A DNA stretch of 64,000 nucleotides from Streptomyces sp. AC555_RSS877 (GCF_019049245.1 NZ_JAGMUK010000030.1:186001-250000), one strand, 5' to 3'; positions 1 through 9,397 are shown, counted from the first letter of the stretch. Numbers and translations: made by a program. Notes: generated from the sequence alone by a model not told the origin.

Positions 1-1
1 G

Positions 2-478
2 GCCGTACGGGACGGCCTGAGGGCCTTCACGCCGGACGCCCACCGCATCGCGCACGTGGCCGACATCGAATCGGTCGCCTACGTGGACGACTCCAAGGCA
101 ACCAACACCCACGCCGCGGAAGCCTCGTTGGCGGCCTACGAGTCGATCGTGTGGATCGCTGGCGGCCTCGCGAAGGGCGCCACCTTCGACGAGCTGGTGA
201 CGGGGGCGGCGAAGCGGCTGCGCGGCGTCGTCCTCATCGGCGCGGACCGCGCCCTGATCCGCGAAGCCCTGGCGCGACACGCCCCGGAAGTACCCGTCGT
301 GGAGCTGGACCGGACCGACACTGGGGCGATGCTCCAGGCAGTCCAGGAAGCGAAGCGGCTCGCCGCCGCGGGCGACACGGTCCTGCTGGCCCCGGCCTGT
401 GCCTCCATGGACATGTTCACCAACTACAACCAGCGCGGTGACGCGTTCGCGGAGGCGGTTCGCGAACTCGGCGCCTGA
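2..478 (+). CDS. murD: UDP-N-acetylmuramoylalanine--D-glutamate ligase, C-terminal part (partial at window edge)
   Basis: This is the last 158 codons of a gene that begins before the window; the frame is open from base 2. MurD adds D-glutamate to UDP-MurNAc-L-Ala in the cytoplasm, using ATP. The visible part is the C-terminal Mur ligase domain: the family signature DDSKATNTHA lies near bases 88-117, followed by a WIAGG strand and, near the end, the stretch ACASMDMFTNYNQRGDAF that is typical of MurD. It is followed directly by ftsW and murG, as in actinobacterial division clusters. The N-terminal substrate and ATP domains are not visible, so only the identity, not completeness, can be judged. 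Confidence 0.95.
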   Translation, partial: AVRDGLRAFTPDAHRIAHVADIESVAYVDDSKATNTHAAEASLAAYESIVWIAGGLAKGATFDELVTGAAKRLRGVVLIGADRALIREALARHAPEVPVVELDRTDTGAMLQAVQEAKRLAAAGDTVLLAPACASMDMFTNYNQRGDAFAEAVRELGA

Positions 479-545
479 CCCGGCCGCCTGCCGGGCGGAC
501 CTTGGGAGGGACGCGTGGGACCGTCGACGTACAGTGAGGTCTGCG

Positions 546-1901
546 ATGCCCGGTAGCCGTACCGGGCGGCCGCCCGTGCAGCGGCCGGTCAGACGTCCCG
601 CCACCCCCCGGGCACCGCGCGAGAACCCGGTCCTCGGCCTGTACCTGCGCGCCCGCCGCGCCTGGGACCGGCCGCTGACCGCGTACTACCTGATCCTCGG
701 CGGCAGTCTGCTGATCACCGTGCTCGGGCTGGTGATGGTCTACTCGGCCTCCCAGATCACCGCCCTGCAGATGTCCCTGCCGGGCTCGTACTTCTTCCGC
801 AAGCAGCTCCTCGCGGCCGCCATCGGCGGGGTGCTGCTGCTGGTCGCCTCCCGGATGCCGGTGAAGCTGCACCGGGCGCTCGCCTATCCGATCCTCGCGG
901 GCGCGGTCTTCCTGATGGCCCTGGTGCAGATCCCGGGGATAGGGCTGTCGGTCAACGGCAACCAGAACTGGATCTCCCTCGGCGGCTCGTTCCAGATCCA
1001 GCCCAGTGAGTTCGGCAAGCTCGCCCTCGTGCTGTGGGGTGCCGACCTGCTCGCCCGCAAGCAGGACAAGAAGCTGCTGACCCAGTGGAAGCACATGCTC
1101 GTGCCGCTCGTGCCGGTCGCCTTCATGCTGCTCGGGCTGATCATGCTCGGCGGCGACATGGGTACGGCGATCATCCTCACCGCGATCCTGTTCGGCCTGC
1201 TGTGGCTGGCGGGCGCGCCGACCCGGCTGTTCGTCGGGGTGCTGTCGATCGCCGCCACGCTCGGTGTGATCCTCATCAAGACCAGCCCCAACCGCATGGC
1301 CCGGCTGCAGTGCATCGGCGCCACCGAGCCAAAGTCCGGAGTGGCCGACTGCTGGCAGGCCGTGCACGGCATCTACGCCCTCGCATCCGGCGGACTCTTC
1401 GGTTCCGGGCTGGGGGCGAGTGTGGAAAAATGGGGCCAACTCCCGGAGGCGCACACGGACTTCATCTTCGCCGTCACCGGTGAGGAACTGGGCCTGGCGG
1501 GGACGCTGTCGGTACTCGCCCTCTTCGCGGCCCTAGGCTATGCGGGTATCCGCGTGGCCGGACGCACGGAGGACCCCTTCGTGAGGTATGCCGCGGGAGG
1601 TGTGACCACCTGGATCACCGCACAGGCGGTGATCAACATGGGTGCGGTGCTCGGTCTGCTGCCCATCGCCGGTGTCCCCCTTCCGCTGTTCTCCTACGGA
1701 GGGTCCGCCCTGCTGCCGACCATGTTCGCCATCGGGTTGCTGATCGCCTTCGCGCGTGAGGATCCCGCTGCGCGGATGGCGCTTTCGATGCGGCAACCCC
1801 GCTTTGGTAGAAAGCGGGCGGGAGGCCCTGTGCGGGGGCCTCGGAGATGGAACACGATGAGACGGCGTGCCAAGGCGGCGCGTTCGTCCGGAGAGCGGTG
1901 A
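546..1901 (+). CDS. ftsW: FtsW, SEDS-family septal peptidoglycan glycosyltransferase
   Basis: A 451-residue polytopic membrane protein of the SEDS family, which polymerises lipid II at the division septum with a partner class B PBP. About ten membrane segments start near residue 45 (YYLILGGSLLITVLGLVMVY). Family motifs include the loop with VTGEELGLAG and the C-terminal PLPLFSYGGSALLP. The frame is open further upstream into murD, but ATG 546 (MPGSRTGRPP) has a GAGG six bases upstream and fits the family; a GTG at 534 is a weaker alternative. The C-terminus is a short basic tail. It lies 67 bases after murD and 6 bases before murG, so it is probably co-transcribed with both. Confidence 0.95.
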   Translation: MPGSRTGRPPVQRPVRRPATPRAPRENPVLGLYLRARRAWDRPLTAYYLILGGSLLITVLGLVMVYSASQITALQMSLPGSYFFRKQLLAAAIGGVLLLVASRMPVKLHRALAYPILAGAVFLMALVQIPGIGLSVNGNQNWISLGGSFQIQPSEFGKLALVLWGADLLARKQDKKLLTQWKHMLVPLVPVAFMLLGLIMLGGDMGTAIILTAILFGLLWLAGAPTRLFVGVLSIAATLGVILIKTSPNRMARLQCIGATEPKSGVADCWQAVHGIYALASGGLFGSGLGASVEKWGQLPEAHTDFIFAVTGEELGLAGTLSVLALFAALGYAGIRVAGRTEDPFVRYAAGGVTTWITAQAVINMGAVLGLLPIAGVPLPLFSYGGSALLPTMFAIGLLIAFAREDPAARMALSMRQPRFGRKRAGGPVRGPRRWNTMRRRAKAARSSGER

Positions 1902-1907
1902 ATTTCG

Positions 1908-3005
1908 GTGCATGTCGTACTCGCCGGTGGGGGGACCGCCGGCCACATCGAGCCCGCGCTCGCCCTCGCGGACGCCCTGCGCAGGCAGGACCCGACCGTG
2001 GGAATCACGGCCCTGGGCACGGAGCGCGGCCTGGAGACCCGGCTCGTACCGGAGCGGGGCTATGACCTCGCGCTGATCCCCGCGGTGCCCCTGCCACGCA
2101 AGCCGACCCCCGAGCTGATCACCGTCCCGGGCCGGCTGCGCGGCACGATCAAGGCCGCCGAGCAGATCCTGGAGCGCACCAAGGCGGACGCCGTCGTCGG
2201 CTTCGGCGGGTACGTGGCCCTGCCCGGCTACCTCGCCGCCAAGAGGCTCGGGGTGCCGATCATCATCCACGAGGCCAACGCCCGCCCCGGCCTCGCCAAC
2301 AAGATCGGCTCGCGCTACGCCGCCAAGGTCGCCGTCTCCACCCCGGACAGCAAGCTGCGCGACGCCCGCTACATCGGCATCCCGCTGCGCCGCACCATCG
2401 CCACCCTCGACCGGGCGGCCATGCGCCCCGAGGCCCGCGCGGCCTTCGGACTCGACCCGAACCTGCCGACGCTGCTGGTCTCCGGGGGCTCACAGGGCGC
2501 CCGCCGGCTCAACGAGGTGGTCCAGCAGGTCGCGCCGTACCTCCAGCAGGCCGGGATCCAGATCCTGCACGCGGTCGGCCCGAAGAACGAACTGCCGCAG
2601 GTGCACCAGATGCCGGGGATGCCCCCGTACATCCCGGTACCGTACGTGGACCGGATGGACCTCGCGTACGCCGCGGCCGACATGATGCTCTGCCGCGCGG
2701 GCGCGATGACCGTCGCCGAACTCTCCGCCGTCGGGCTCCCGGCCGCCTACGTCCCGCTGCCCATCGGCAACGGCGAACAGCGGCTGAACGCCCAGCCGGT
2801 GGTCAAGGCCGGCGGCGGACTCCTGGTCGACGACGCGGACCTGACGCCCGAGTGGGTGCAGCAGAACGTGCTGCCCGTGCTCGCCGATCCGCACCGGCTG
2901 TACCAGATGTCCCGTTCCGCCAGTGAGTTCGGCCGCCGGGACGCCGACGACCTGCTCGTCGCCATGGTGTACGAGGCGATCGCCGCCAGCCGTGCACGCC
3001 GATAG
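1908..3005 (+). CDS. murG: MurG, lipid I N-acetylglucosaminyltransferase
   Basis: A 365-residue GT-B glycosyltransferase that moves GlcNAc from UDP-GlcNAc to lipid I, making lipid II on the inner face of the membrane. The N-terminal glycine-rich loop GGGTAGHIEPALALADAL is at residues 7-24, and the second Rossmann domain opens with LLVSGGSQGARRLNEVV. The donor-site region CRAGAMTVAELSAVGLPA is near residues 264-281. The GTG start at 1908 gives MHVVLAGGG, the usual family start, with GGAGAG about 12 bases upstream. The gene starts 6 bases after ftsW, so flippase/polymerase and lipid II synthesis are encoded side by side. Confidence 0.97.
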   Translation: MHVVLAGGGTAGHIEPALALADALRRQDPTVGITALGTERGLETRLVPERGYDLALIPAVPLPRKPTPELITVPGRLRGTIKAAEQILERTKADAVVGFGGYVALPGYLAAKRLGVPIIIHEANARPGLANKIGSRYAAKVAVSTPDSKLRDARYIGIPLRRTIATLDRAAMRPEARAAFGLDPNLPTLLVSGGSQGARRLNEVVQQVAPYLQQAGIQILHAVGPKNELPQVHQMPGMPPYIPVPYVDRMDLAYAAADMMLCRAGAMTVAELSAVGLPAAYVPLPIGNGEQRLNAQPVVKAGGGLLVDDADLTPEWVQQNVLPVLADPHRLYQMSRSASEFGRRDADDLLVAMVYEAIAASRARR

Positions 3006-3043
3006 GGCCGTACTGAGGCCCGTATGACCGGAAGGCAGGGAGC

Positions 3044-3838
3044 GTGGCCGGATCGACGACCGCCGAGCGCGGTGAACGCCAGCAGGAGTCGTCCGGCCCG
3101 CCGCCTGTCCGGAGGATCGCAACCCCCCGCCTTCGTACGATCATCATTCTCGCCGTCGCGCTGGTGCTCGTCGGCACCGGATCCCTGTGGGTCCTGTACG
3201 GCTCGAACTGGCTGCGCGTGGAGCGGGTATCGATCTCCGGGACCAGGGTTCTGACGCCCGCACAGGTCCGCGAGGCCGCCGATGTGCCGGTCGGATCGCC
3301 GCTGATTTCCATCGACACCGATGCGATTGAGGCACGACTGCGCCGGAAATTGCCCCGAATTGACGTGGTTGACGTGGCGCGTTCCTGGCCCCACGGAATC
3401 GGGCTGAAAGTGACTGAGCGTACTCCGGTTCTGCTTGTCCAAAAGGGCGGAAACTTTGTCGAAGTGGACGATGAAGGTGTCCGGTTCGCGACGGTTTCCG
3501 AGGCCCCGAAAGGCGTACCCACACTGGAATTGACGCTGTCCCAGCCGGGCTCGCGCGCCGCGAGCCTGCGCCGGTTCGGCGAGGGCCGATTGGTGCGGGA
3601 GGCGGTCCGCGTCGCCCGTGCCGTTCCGGCCGCCGTCGCCCACCGGACCCAGGCGGTCAAGGTGCGTTCGTACGACGACATCTCACTGGAGTTGAGCGAC
3701 GGGCGGACCGTCGCCTGGGGGAGCAGCGAGAAGGGGGCCGCGAAGGCCCGCACGCTCACGGCTCTCATGAAAGCCTCTCCTGACGCGCGGTACTTCGACG
3801 TCAGCGTTCCCACGGCGCCCGCGTCATCGGGGAGTTGA
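3044..3838 (+). CDS. ftsQ: FtsQ/DivIB cell-division protein
   Basis: A 264-residue bitopic membrane protein of the divisome. A basic cytoplasmic head (about 25 residues) precedes one membrane helix (IIILAVALVLVGTGSLWVLY, about residues 31-50), then a POTRA domain beginning VERVSISGTRVLTPAQV and the FtsQ domain. GTG 3044 is preceded by GGGAG. FtsQ links early Z-ring components to the late septal synthases. Roughly bases 3300-3540 use more A/T-rich codons than the flanks (aaa, gat, gaa, ttt), an obvious local dip in GC. ftsQ is followed by a 279-base gap with ftsZ control sequences. Confidence 0.92.
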   Translation: MAGSTTAERGERQQESSGPPPVRRIATPRLRTIIILAVALVLVGTGSLWVLYGSNWLRVERVSISGTRVLTPAQVREAADVPVGSPLISIDTDAIEARLRRKLPRIDVVDVARSWPHGIGLKVTERTPVLLVQKGGNFVEVDDEGVRFATVSEAPKGVPTLELTLSQPGSRAASLRRFGEGRLVREAVRVARAVPAAVAHRTQAVKVRSYDDISLELSDGRTVAWGSSEKGAAKARTLTALMKASPDARYFDVSVPTAPASSGS

Positions 3839-4117
3839 CGCACATCCGCGCAGGCCAGCACCCTGGTTGGGCAGCGCTATGGCTGATCACATAGGGTGAA
3901 AAGAAAAACGGGAGGTTCGGCGTGTTCGTTGAACGTGCGCCACTTGTCGACTTAGTGTCCTGTTCAGAAGACTCCAGGGAACGGACACACTGGTAACCCT
4001 AAACTTCAACGTTAGGGTTCGGGTCGGCGATACGGACCGTCCCAATCGGCATCAGTCGTCGGACCGCGGCAACGCCGCGAGGCGGCGACACGTAACTCGA
4101 GGCGAGAGGCCTTCGAC
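3839..4117 (+). promoter_or_regulatory. ftsQ-ftsZ intergenic regulatory region
   Basis: This 279-base gap lies upstream of ftsZ and is clearly richer in A/T than the coding flanks. In S. coelicolor this interval is known to carry several ftsZ promoters, one of them switched on for sporulation septation. Here one can see a TTGAAC-type element near 3929, the tract ACTTAGTGTCC near 3950-3960, a strong inverted repeat (listed separately), and an A/G-rich ribosome site (AGGCGAGAGG) before GTG 4118. I cannot assign the individual transcription starts from sequence alone. Confidence 0.6.
3995..4019. promoter_or_regulatory. Perfect 8-bp inverted repeat upstream of ftsZ
   Basis: The arms AACCCTAA (3995-4002) and TTAGGGTT (4012-4019) are exact reverse complements separated by 9 bases. 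It sits about 100 bases upstream of the ftsZ start. There is no T-tract after it, so it looks more like a protein-binding site or a 5' leader hairpin than a terminator. The regulator is not known to me. Confidence 0.55.
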
Positions 4118-5323
4118 GTGGCAGCACCGCAGAACTACCTCGCAGTCATCAAAGTCATCGGTGTCGGCGGCGGTGGTGTCAATGCCATCAACCGGATGAT
4201 CGAGGTCGGTCTCAAGGGCGTCGAGTTCATCGCCATCAACACCGACGCGCAGGCGCTGTTGATGAGCGACGCCGACGTCAAACTCGACGTCGGCCGCGAA
4301 CTCACCCGCGGACTCGGCGCCGGAGCCAACCCGGCTGTCGGCCGCAAGGCGGCCGAGGACCACCGCGAGGAGATCGAGGAGGTCCTCAAGGGGGCCGACA
4401 TGGTCTTCGTGACGGCCGGTGAAGGCGGCGGCACCGGCACCGGCGGCGCACCCGTCGTGGCCAACATCGCACGCACGCTCGGCGCCCTCACCATCGGCGT
4501 GGTCACGCGCCCGTTCACCTTCGAGGGACGGCGCCGCGCCAACCAGGCGGAGGACGGCATCGCCGAACTCCGCGAAGAGGTCGACACCCTCATCGTCATC
4601 CCGAACGACCGGCTGCTGTCCATCTCGGACCGCCAGGTCTCGGTCCTCGACGCCTTCAAGTCGGCGGACCAGGTCCTGCTCTCCGGTGTTCAGGGCATCA
4701 CCGACCTCATCACCACGCCCGGCCTGATCAACCTCGACTTCGCCGACGTGAAGTCGGTCATGTCCGAGGCCGGCTCGGCCCTCATGGGCATCGGCTCGGC
4801 CCGCGGCGACGACCGCGCGGTGGCCGCGGCCGAGATGGCGATCTCCTCGCCGCTGCTGGAGGCGTCCATCGACGGCGCCCGGGGCGTACTCCTGTCCATC
4901 TCCGGCGGTTCCGACCTCGGTCTCTTCGAGATCAACGAGGCCGCCCAGCTGGTGAGCGAGGCCGCTCACCCCGAGGCCAACATCATCTTCGGCGCGGTCA
5001 TCGACGACGCCCTCGGCGACGAGGTCCGGGTCACCGTGATCGCGGCCGGCTTCGACGGCGGCCAGCCGCCGGCCCGCCGGGACAACGTCCTCGGTTCGGC
5101 CTCGTCGTCCTCGTCGTCGGGCCGCCGTGAGGAGCCCACTCCGGTACGGCAGACCGAGAGCCGCCCGTCCTTCGGCTCGCTCGGCAGCGTCACGCCGAAG
5201 GAGGAGTCGGAGCAGGCGCCCGAGCCGGTGGCCGACCTTCCGGTCTCCCCGCCGGTCCCGCCGTCGCGCTCCTACTCGGACAGCGCGGCCGAGGAACTGG
5301 ACGTGCCGGACTTCCTGAAGTGA
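4118..5323 (+). CDS. ftsZ: FtsZ, tubulin-like GTPase of the Z-ring
   Basis: A 401-residue FtsZ. The N-terminal GTPase domain begins [19 protein letters not shown]; the tubulin signature [10 protein letters not shown] is at about residues 104-113 and the T7 loop [11 protein letters not shown] at about 204-214. After residue ~315 follows a flexible Ser/Pro/Glu linker and the conserved C-terminal tail DVPDFLK, the binding site for SepF-type membrane anchors. GTG 4118 gives the standard start [13 protein letters not shown]. The long upstream control region agrees with separate vegetative and sporulation expression. It overlaps the next gene by the stop/start GTGA. Confidence 0.99.
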   Translation: MAAPQNYLAVIKVIGVGGGGVNAINRMIEVGLKGVEFIAINTDAQALLMSDADVKLDVGRELTRGLGAGANPAVGRKAAEDHREEIEEVLKGADMVFVTAGEGGGTGTGGAPVVANIARTLGALTIGVVTRPFTFEGRRRANQAEDGIAELREEVDTLIVIPNDRLLSISDRQVSVLDAFKSADQVLLSGVQGITDLITTPGLINLDFADVKSVMSEAGSALMGIGSARGDDRAVAAAEMAISSPLLEASIDGARGVLLSISGGSDLGLFEINEAAQLVSEAAHPEANIIFGAVIDDALGDEVRVTVIAAGFDGGQPPARRDNVLGSASSSSSSGRREEPTPVRQTESRPSFGSLGSVTPKEESEQAPEPVADLPVSPPVPPSRSYSDSAAEELDVPDFLK

Positions 5324-6060
5324 TAGATCAGCGCTCCGGAACGAGCACTGTGAACGGCGCGCACTTCGCCTTCACCGACAGGTGGGGCGGGGTGAGCGCC
5401 GTTCCGTACGAGGAGCTCAACCTCGGCGGAGCGGTCGGCGACGACCCGGGTGCCGTACGGACCAACCGTGAACTGGCCGCCAAGTCCCTGGGGCTCGACG
5501 CCGCTCAGGTGGTCTGGATGAACCAGGTGCACGGGGCCGACGTGGCGGTGGTGGACCGGCCCTGGGACTCCGCTTCGCGGATCCCCTCGGTCGACGCGGT
5601 CGTCACCGCCCGGCGCGGACTCGCCCTCGCCGTCCTCACCGCCGACTGCACCCCCGTCCTGCTCGCCGACCCGGTCGCCAAGGTCGCCGCCGCGGCCCAT
5701 GCGGGCCGGCCCGGCATGATCGCCGGGGTCGTCCCCGCCGCCGTACGGGCCATGACGGAACTCGGTGCCGAACCGTCCCGGATCGTCGCCCGCACCGGGC
5801 CCGCGGTCTGCGGCCGGTGCTACGAAGTGCCGGCCGCCATGCGCGCCGAGGTGGCCGCCGTCGAACCGGCGGCGCACGCCGAGACGAGCTGGGGCACGCC
5901 GGCGGTCGACGTGACCGCCGGAGTGCACGCGCAGCTGGAGCGGCTGGGGGTGCACGACCGGGAGCAGTCGCCGGTGTGCACGCTGGAGTCGGGGGACCAC
6001 TTCTCGTACCGCCGCGATCGCACCACGGGGCGACTCGCGGGATATGTGTGGTTGGACTGA
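5320..6060 (+). CDS. pgeF: PgeF-type laccase-domain protein (peptidoglycan editing factor family, YfiH/YlmD)
   Basis: A 246-residue protein of the multicopper-polyphenol-oxidase-fold family. In E. coli the family member removes wrongly inserted L-Ser from UDP-MurNAc; others are purine nucleoside-active enzymes. The conserved zinc-site residues are present: His in NQVHGADV (~residue 71), Cys in TADCTPVLL (~109) and His in [10 protein letters not shown] (~126). The GTG at 5320 overlaps the ftsZ stop (GTGA); a second in-frame GTG at 5350 is possible. Its fixed place after ftsZ in actinobacteria supports a cell-wall quality-control role, but the exact substrate here is inferred. Confidence 0.85.
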   Translation: MIDQRSGTSTVNGAHFAFTDRWGGVSAVPYEELNLGGAVGDDPGAVRTNRELAAKSLGLDAAQVVWMNQVHGADVAVVDRPWDSASRIPSVDAVVTARRGLALAVLTADCTPVLLADPVAKVAAAAHAGRPGMIAGVVPAAVRAMTELGAEPSRIVARTGPAVCGRCYEVPAAMRAEVAAVEPAAHAETSWGTPAVDVTAGVHAQLERLGVHDREQSPVCTLESGDHFSYRRDRTTGRLAGYVWLD

Positions 6061-6065
6061 GGGGC

Positions 6066-6785
6066 ATGACGGACCGTAAGGACGAACTCGCCGGAAACCT
6101 GGCGAAGGTGGAGGAGCGCATCGAGGCCGCGTGTGCGGCCGCCGGGCGGGGGCGTGAGGAAGTCACGCTGATCGTGGTCACCAAGACCCATCCCGCGAGC
6201 GATGTGCGGATGCTGGCGGAACTCGGTGTGCGGCACGTCGCCGAGAACCGCGACCAGGACGCGGCGCCGAAGGCGGCGGAATGCGCGGACCTGCCGCTTG
6301 GCTGGCACTTCGTCGGCCAGTTGCAGACCAACAAAGTACGATCCGTGGTCGGTTACGCGGATTTCGTGCAGTCCGTCGATCGTTCCAAGCTGGTGACGGC
6401 CCTGTCGAAGGAGGCCGTGCGGGCCGGGCGCGAGGTGGGCTGTCTGATCCAGGTGGCGCTCGACGCGGGAGTGAGCGGGAGAGGGGAGCGGGGTGGCGTA
6501 GGACCTGGCGGCATCGACGAGTTGGCCGGCCGCGTCGCCGACGCTCCGGGCCTGCGGCTCGACGGGCTGATGACCGTCGCTCCGCTCACCGGGGAGTACG
6601 CGGGGCGCGAACAGGCGGCGTTCGAGCGGTTGATGGATTTGTCGACCGACCTGCGCCGAGCGCATCCGGCTGCGAACATGGTCTCCGCAGGGATGAGTGC
6701 GGACCTCGAACAGGCCGTGGCGGCCGGAGCGACACATGTACGCGTCGGTACCGCGGTACTCGGAGTACGCCCCAGGCTCGGGTAA
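6066..6785 (+). CDS. YggS/PROSC-family pyridoxal-phosphate homeostasis protein
   Basis: A 239-residue single-domain PLP-binding protein with the alanine-racemase-like barrel. The PLP lysine lies in LIVVTKTHPASD (~residue 40), followed by the family motif HVAENRDQDAAPKA and HFVGQLQTNKVRSV; the phosphate-binding end includes SAGMSADLEQAVAAGATHVRVG. It has no catalytic reaction assigned in the family; it buffers free PLP and keeps PLP enzymes in balance. ATG 6066 follows pgeF by 5 bases. The gene is a routine member of the ftsZ-sepF interval in Gram-positive bacteria. Confidence 0.92.
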   Translation: MTDRKDELAGNLAKVEERIEAACAAAGRGREEVTLIVVTKTHPASDVRMLAELGVRHVAENRDQDAAPKAAECADLPLGWHFVGQLQTNKVRSVVGYADFVQSVDRSKLVTALSKEAVRAGREVGCLIQVALDAGVSGRGERGGVGPGGIDELAGRVADAPGLRLDGLMTVAPLTGEYAGREQAAFERLMDLSTDLRRAHPAANMVSAGMSADLEQAVAAGATHVRVGTAVLGVRPRLG

Positions 6786-6914
6786 CGTCGCCAGGAAGTC
6801 GGACCACAGCAGAAAATATGGTCATTACCGCAGCACAGCGGGCATAACGACCTCGTGGATCGCGGGCACTTGGCAGTCGTCAGCCGATCCACCACAGAGC
6901 GGAGGACTCAGGAA

Positions 6915-7574
6915 ATGGCCGGCGCGATGCGCAAGATGGCGGTCTACCTCGGCCTCGTGGAGGACGATGGGTACGACGGCCGCGGTTTTGATCCCGACGA
7001 CGACTTCGAACCCGAGCTGGATCCGGAGCCCGAGCGGGACCGGCGACGGCATGAGCTGTCGCATCAGTCGCACGGCTCGCACCAGTCCCGCCAGGCACAT
7101 CAGCCTGAAAGGGACGAACCGGTACGAGTGGTGCAACCTCCGGTGTCACGTGACCCGCTGCCCCGATCCGCTTCGCTAGGCGCGGAATCCGGGCGTCCGG
7201 CGCGCATCGCGCCCGTGGCATCCATCACACAAGAACGCGCAAGCCTGGAGAAGAACGCACCGGTGATCATGCCCAAGGTCGTGTCGGAACGAGAGCCTTA
7301 CCGGATCACCACACTTCACCCCCGGACCTACAACGAGGCCCGTACCATCGGGGAACACTTCCGTGAGGGCACCCCGGTGATCATGAATCTGACTGAGATG
7401 GATGACACAGACGCGAAGCGACTTGTCGACTTTGCGGCCGGTTTGGTGTTTGGTCTTCACGGCAGCATCGAGCGGGTGACGCAGAAGGTGTTCCTGTTGT
7501 CGCCTGCTAACGTCGATGTCACGGCGGAGGACAAGGCCCGGATCGCAGAGGGCGGGTTCTTCAACCAGAGCTGA
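6915..7574 (+). CDS. sepF: SepF, FtsZ membrane anchor
   Basis: A 219-residue SepF. It begins [18 protein letters not shown], an amphipathic membrane-binding helix, then an acidic, His/Gln/Arg-rich linker (about residues 20-110), then the SepF core ([19 protein letters not shown] ... [11 protein letters not shown] ... [15 protein letters not shown]) that binds the FtsZ tail and polymerises. ATG 6915 is chosen because GGAGGA lies 8 bases upstream; an in-frame GTG at 6855 has no such site. The 129-base gap before it is fairly A/T-rich and may hold a promoter. It partners FtsZ and is followed by yggT and divIVA. Confidence 0.95.
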   Translation: MAGAMRKMAVYLGLVEDDGYDGRGFDPDDDFEPELDPEPERDRRRHELSHQSHGSHQSRQAHQPERDEPVRVVQPPVSRDPLPRSASLGAESGRPARIAPVASITQERASLEKNAPVIMPKVVSEREPYRITTLHPRTYNEARTIGEHFREGTPVIMNLTEMDDTDAKRLVDFAAGLVFGLHGSIERVTQKVFLLSPANVDVTAEDKARIAEGGFFNQS

Positions 7575-7645
7575 GACGCAGGACCGGAAACGGCAGTACA
7601 AGTAGGACCCAGCAGTACGGATCAGGGGAGAGGGAAGCACAGGCA

Positions 7646-7930
7646 ATGAGCGTGGTTCTGGATGTCGTCTACATCGCGCTGATGTGCTTCCTCATCGTGC
7701 TGATCTTCCGGTTGGTCATGGACTACGTCTTCCAGTTCGCCCGCTCGTGGCAACCCGGCAAGGCGATGGTGGTCGTTCTGGAGGCCACCTACACTGTCAC
7801 TGATCCACCGCTCAAGCTTCTGCGGCGGTTCATTCCGCCGCTGCGTCTCGGGGGCGTGGCGCTCGACCTGTCCTTCTTCGTACTGATGATCATCGTCTAC
7901 ATCCTGATCTCCGTCGTGAGCCGGCTGTGA
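7646..7930 (+). CDS. YggT-family small membrane protein
   Basis: A 94-residue protein with two hydrophobic segments (about residues 5-25, VVYIALMCFLIVLIFRLVMDY, and 70-92). The family sequence VTDPPLKLLRRFIPPLRLGG between them is typical of YggT. Its place between sepF and divIVA is shared by many Gram-positive division clusters; a precise biochemical role is not established. ATG 7646 is preceded by AGGGGAGAGGGAAG. Confidence 0.9.
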   Translation: MSVVLDVVYIALMCFLIVLIFRLVMDYVFQFARSWQPGKAMVVVLEATYTVTDPPLKLLRRFIPPLRLGGVALDLSFFVLMIIVYILISVVSRL

Positions 7931-7976
7931 ACGATACGGTCTTGCCGAATGCCGACGACTACGTTGAGGTGAAGAG

Positions 7977-9218
7977 ATGCCGTTGACCCCCGAGGACGTG
8001 CGGAACAAGCAGTTCACGACCGTCCGCCTCCGAGAAGGCTATGACGAGGACGAGGTCGATGCCTTCCTCGATGAGGTCGAAGCCGAACTGACGCGACTGC
8101 TCCGCGAGAACGAGGACCTGCGCGCCAAGCTGGCGGCGGCCACGCGCGCTGCTGCCCAGAATCAGCAGAACATGCGCAAGCCCCCGGAGCAGCAACAGGA
8201 CCAGCAGCAGGGAGGCATGCCCCAGCAGGGGATGCCTCAGCAGGGTATGCCGCAGCAAGGCATGCCTCAGCAGGGTATGCCGCAGCAGGGCATGCGAGGT
8301 CCCGGCTCTCCGGTGCCGGCCGGCATATCTGGCCCGCCGCAGCAGCAGATGGGTGGCCCCATGGGTGGCCCGCCCCAGCTGCCGAGCGGTGCACCGCAGC
8401 TGCCTGCCGGCCCCAATGGCGGCCAGGGCGGCCCGCAGGGTCCCGGTCAGATGGGCCAAGGCCAGATGGGCCAGGGTCAGATGGGTCAGGGCCAGATGGG
8501 CCAGGGTCCGATGGGCCAGGGTCCGATGGGCGGCCAGTCCCCCATGCAGCAGCAGATGGGCGGCCCGATGGGTGGCCCCATGGGCCACTCGATGGGCGGC
8601 CCCGGTCAGGGCCCCGGTGGCGACAGCGCCGCGCGTGTCCTCTCGCTGGCCCAGCAGACCGCCGACCAGGCGATCGCCGAGGCCCGTTCCGAGGCCAACA
8701 AGATCGTCGGCGAGGCGCGTTCGCGTGCCGAGGGTCTTGAGCGTGACGCCCGTGCCAAGGCCGACGCCCTGGAGCGGGACGCGCAGGAGAAGCACCGTGT
8801 CGCGATGGGCTCCCTGGAGTCCGCCCGCGCCACGCTGGAGCGCAAGGTCGAGGACCTGCGCGGCTTCGAGCGCGAGTACCGCACCCGCCTGAAGTCCTAC
8901 CTGGAGTCGCAGCTGCGTCAGCTGGAGACCCAGGCGGACGACTCGCTGGCCCCGCCGCGCACTCCGGCGACCGCGTCGCTGCCGCCGTCCCCGGCGCCTT
9001 CCATGGCTCCGGCCGGTGCCAGCGCCCCGTCGTACGGCGGCGGCAACCAGGGCATGGGCGGCGGCCCGTCTCCTGCCGGTCCGTCCTACGGCGGCCAGCA
9101 GCAGATGTCCCCGGCGATGACCCAGCCGATGGCGCCGGTACGGCCGCAGGGCCCGTCGCCGATGGGCCAGGCTCCCTCGCCGATGCGCGGCTTCCTCATC
9201 GACGAGGACGACAACTGA
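7977..9218 (+). CDS. divIVA: DivIVA, polar growth determinant
   Basis: A 413-residue coiled-coil protein, long for the family as in Streptomyces. The N-terminal lipid-binding domain begins [18 protein letters not shown]; a first coiled coil (about residues 28-65) follows. An insert of about 150 residues rich in Gln, Gly, Met and Pro then contains tandem PQQGM units (about 79-107) and MGQGQ units (about 158-186). A long second coiled coil (about 218-325) and a Pro/Ser/Gly/Met tail complete it. In Streptomyces DivIVA marks hyphal tips and is essential for tip extension. A strong terminator follows the stop. Confidence 0.97.
   Translation: MPLTPEDVRNKQFTTVRLREGYDEDEVDAFLDEVEAELTRLLRENEDLRAKLAAATRAAAQNQQNMRKPPEQQQDQQQGGMPQQGMPQQGMPQQGMPQQGMPQQGMRGPGSPVPAGISGPPQQQMGGPMGGPPQLPSGAPQLPAGPNGGQGGPQGPGQMGQGQMGQGQMGQGQMGQGPMGQGPMGGQSPMQQQMGGPMGGPMGHSMGGPGQGPGGDSAARVLSLAQQTADQAIAEARSEANKIVGEARSRAEGLERDARAKADALERDAQEKHRVAMGSLESARATLERKVEDLRGFEREYRTRLKSYLESQLRQLETQADDSLAPPRTPATASLPPSPAPSMAPAGASAPSYGGGNQGMGGGPSPAGPSYGGQQQMSPAMTQPMAPVRPQGPSPMGQAPSPMRGFLIDEDDN
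8214..8295 (+). repeat. In-gene 15-bp tandem repeat (PQQGM) in divIVA
   Basis: About five copies of a 15-base unit encode PQQGM. A related run encoding [10 protein letters not shown] lies at about 8449-8530. Synonymous differences between units (for example ccgcagcaggg against cctcagcaggg) suggest old rather than very recent amplification. Both lie in the disordered insert between the coiled coils. Confidence 0.8.
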
Positions 9219-9254
9219 CGGTTATGAGTACGCCGTAGGCGTCGGCAGCGTTCA

Positions 9255-9295
9255 GGGCGGGGCCCCGGATTTTTGATCCGGGGCCCCGCCCTTTT
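9255..9295 (+). terminator. Rho-independent terminator after divIVA
   Basis: A perfect 16-bp stem (9255-9270 with 9276-9291) with a 5-base loop is followed by TTTT. It sits about 36 bases after the divIVA stop and ends the division cluster. Confidence 0.9.
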
Positions 9296-9342
9296 GCCGT
9301 GCGTGTTCGGGTGCCGGTGCAGTTGTCCTGCGTACGCAACGC

Positions 9343-9388
9343 CGAAGGCCCGGGTGCACCAAGATCTTCTGGTGCACCCGGGCCTTCG
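9343..9388 (-). terminator. Terminator hairpin after ileS
   Basis: A perfect 19-bp stem (9343-9361 with 9370-9388) with an 8-base loop lies 9 bases beyond the ileS stop. There is no clear T-run on the minus strand, but its length and position between converging genes indicate transcription termination. Confidence 0.8.
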
Positions 9389-9397
9389 TGGCCTCGG

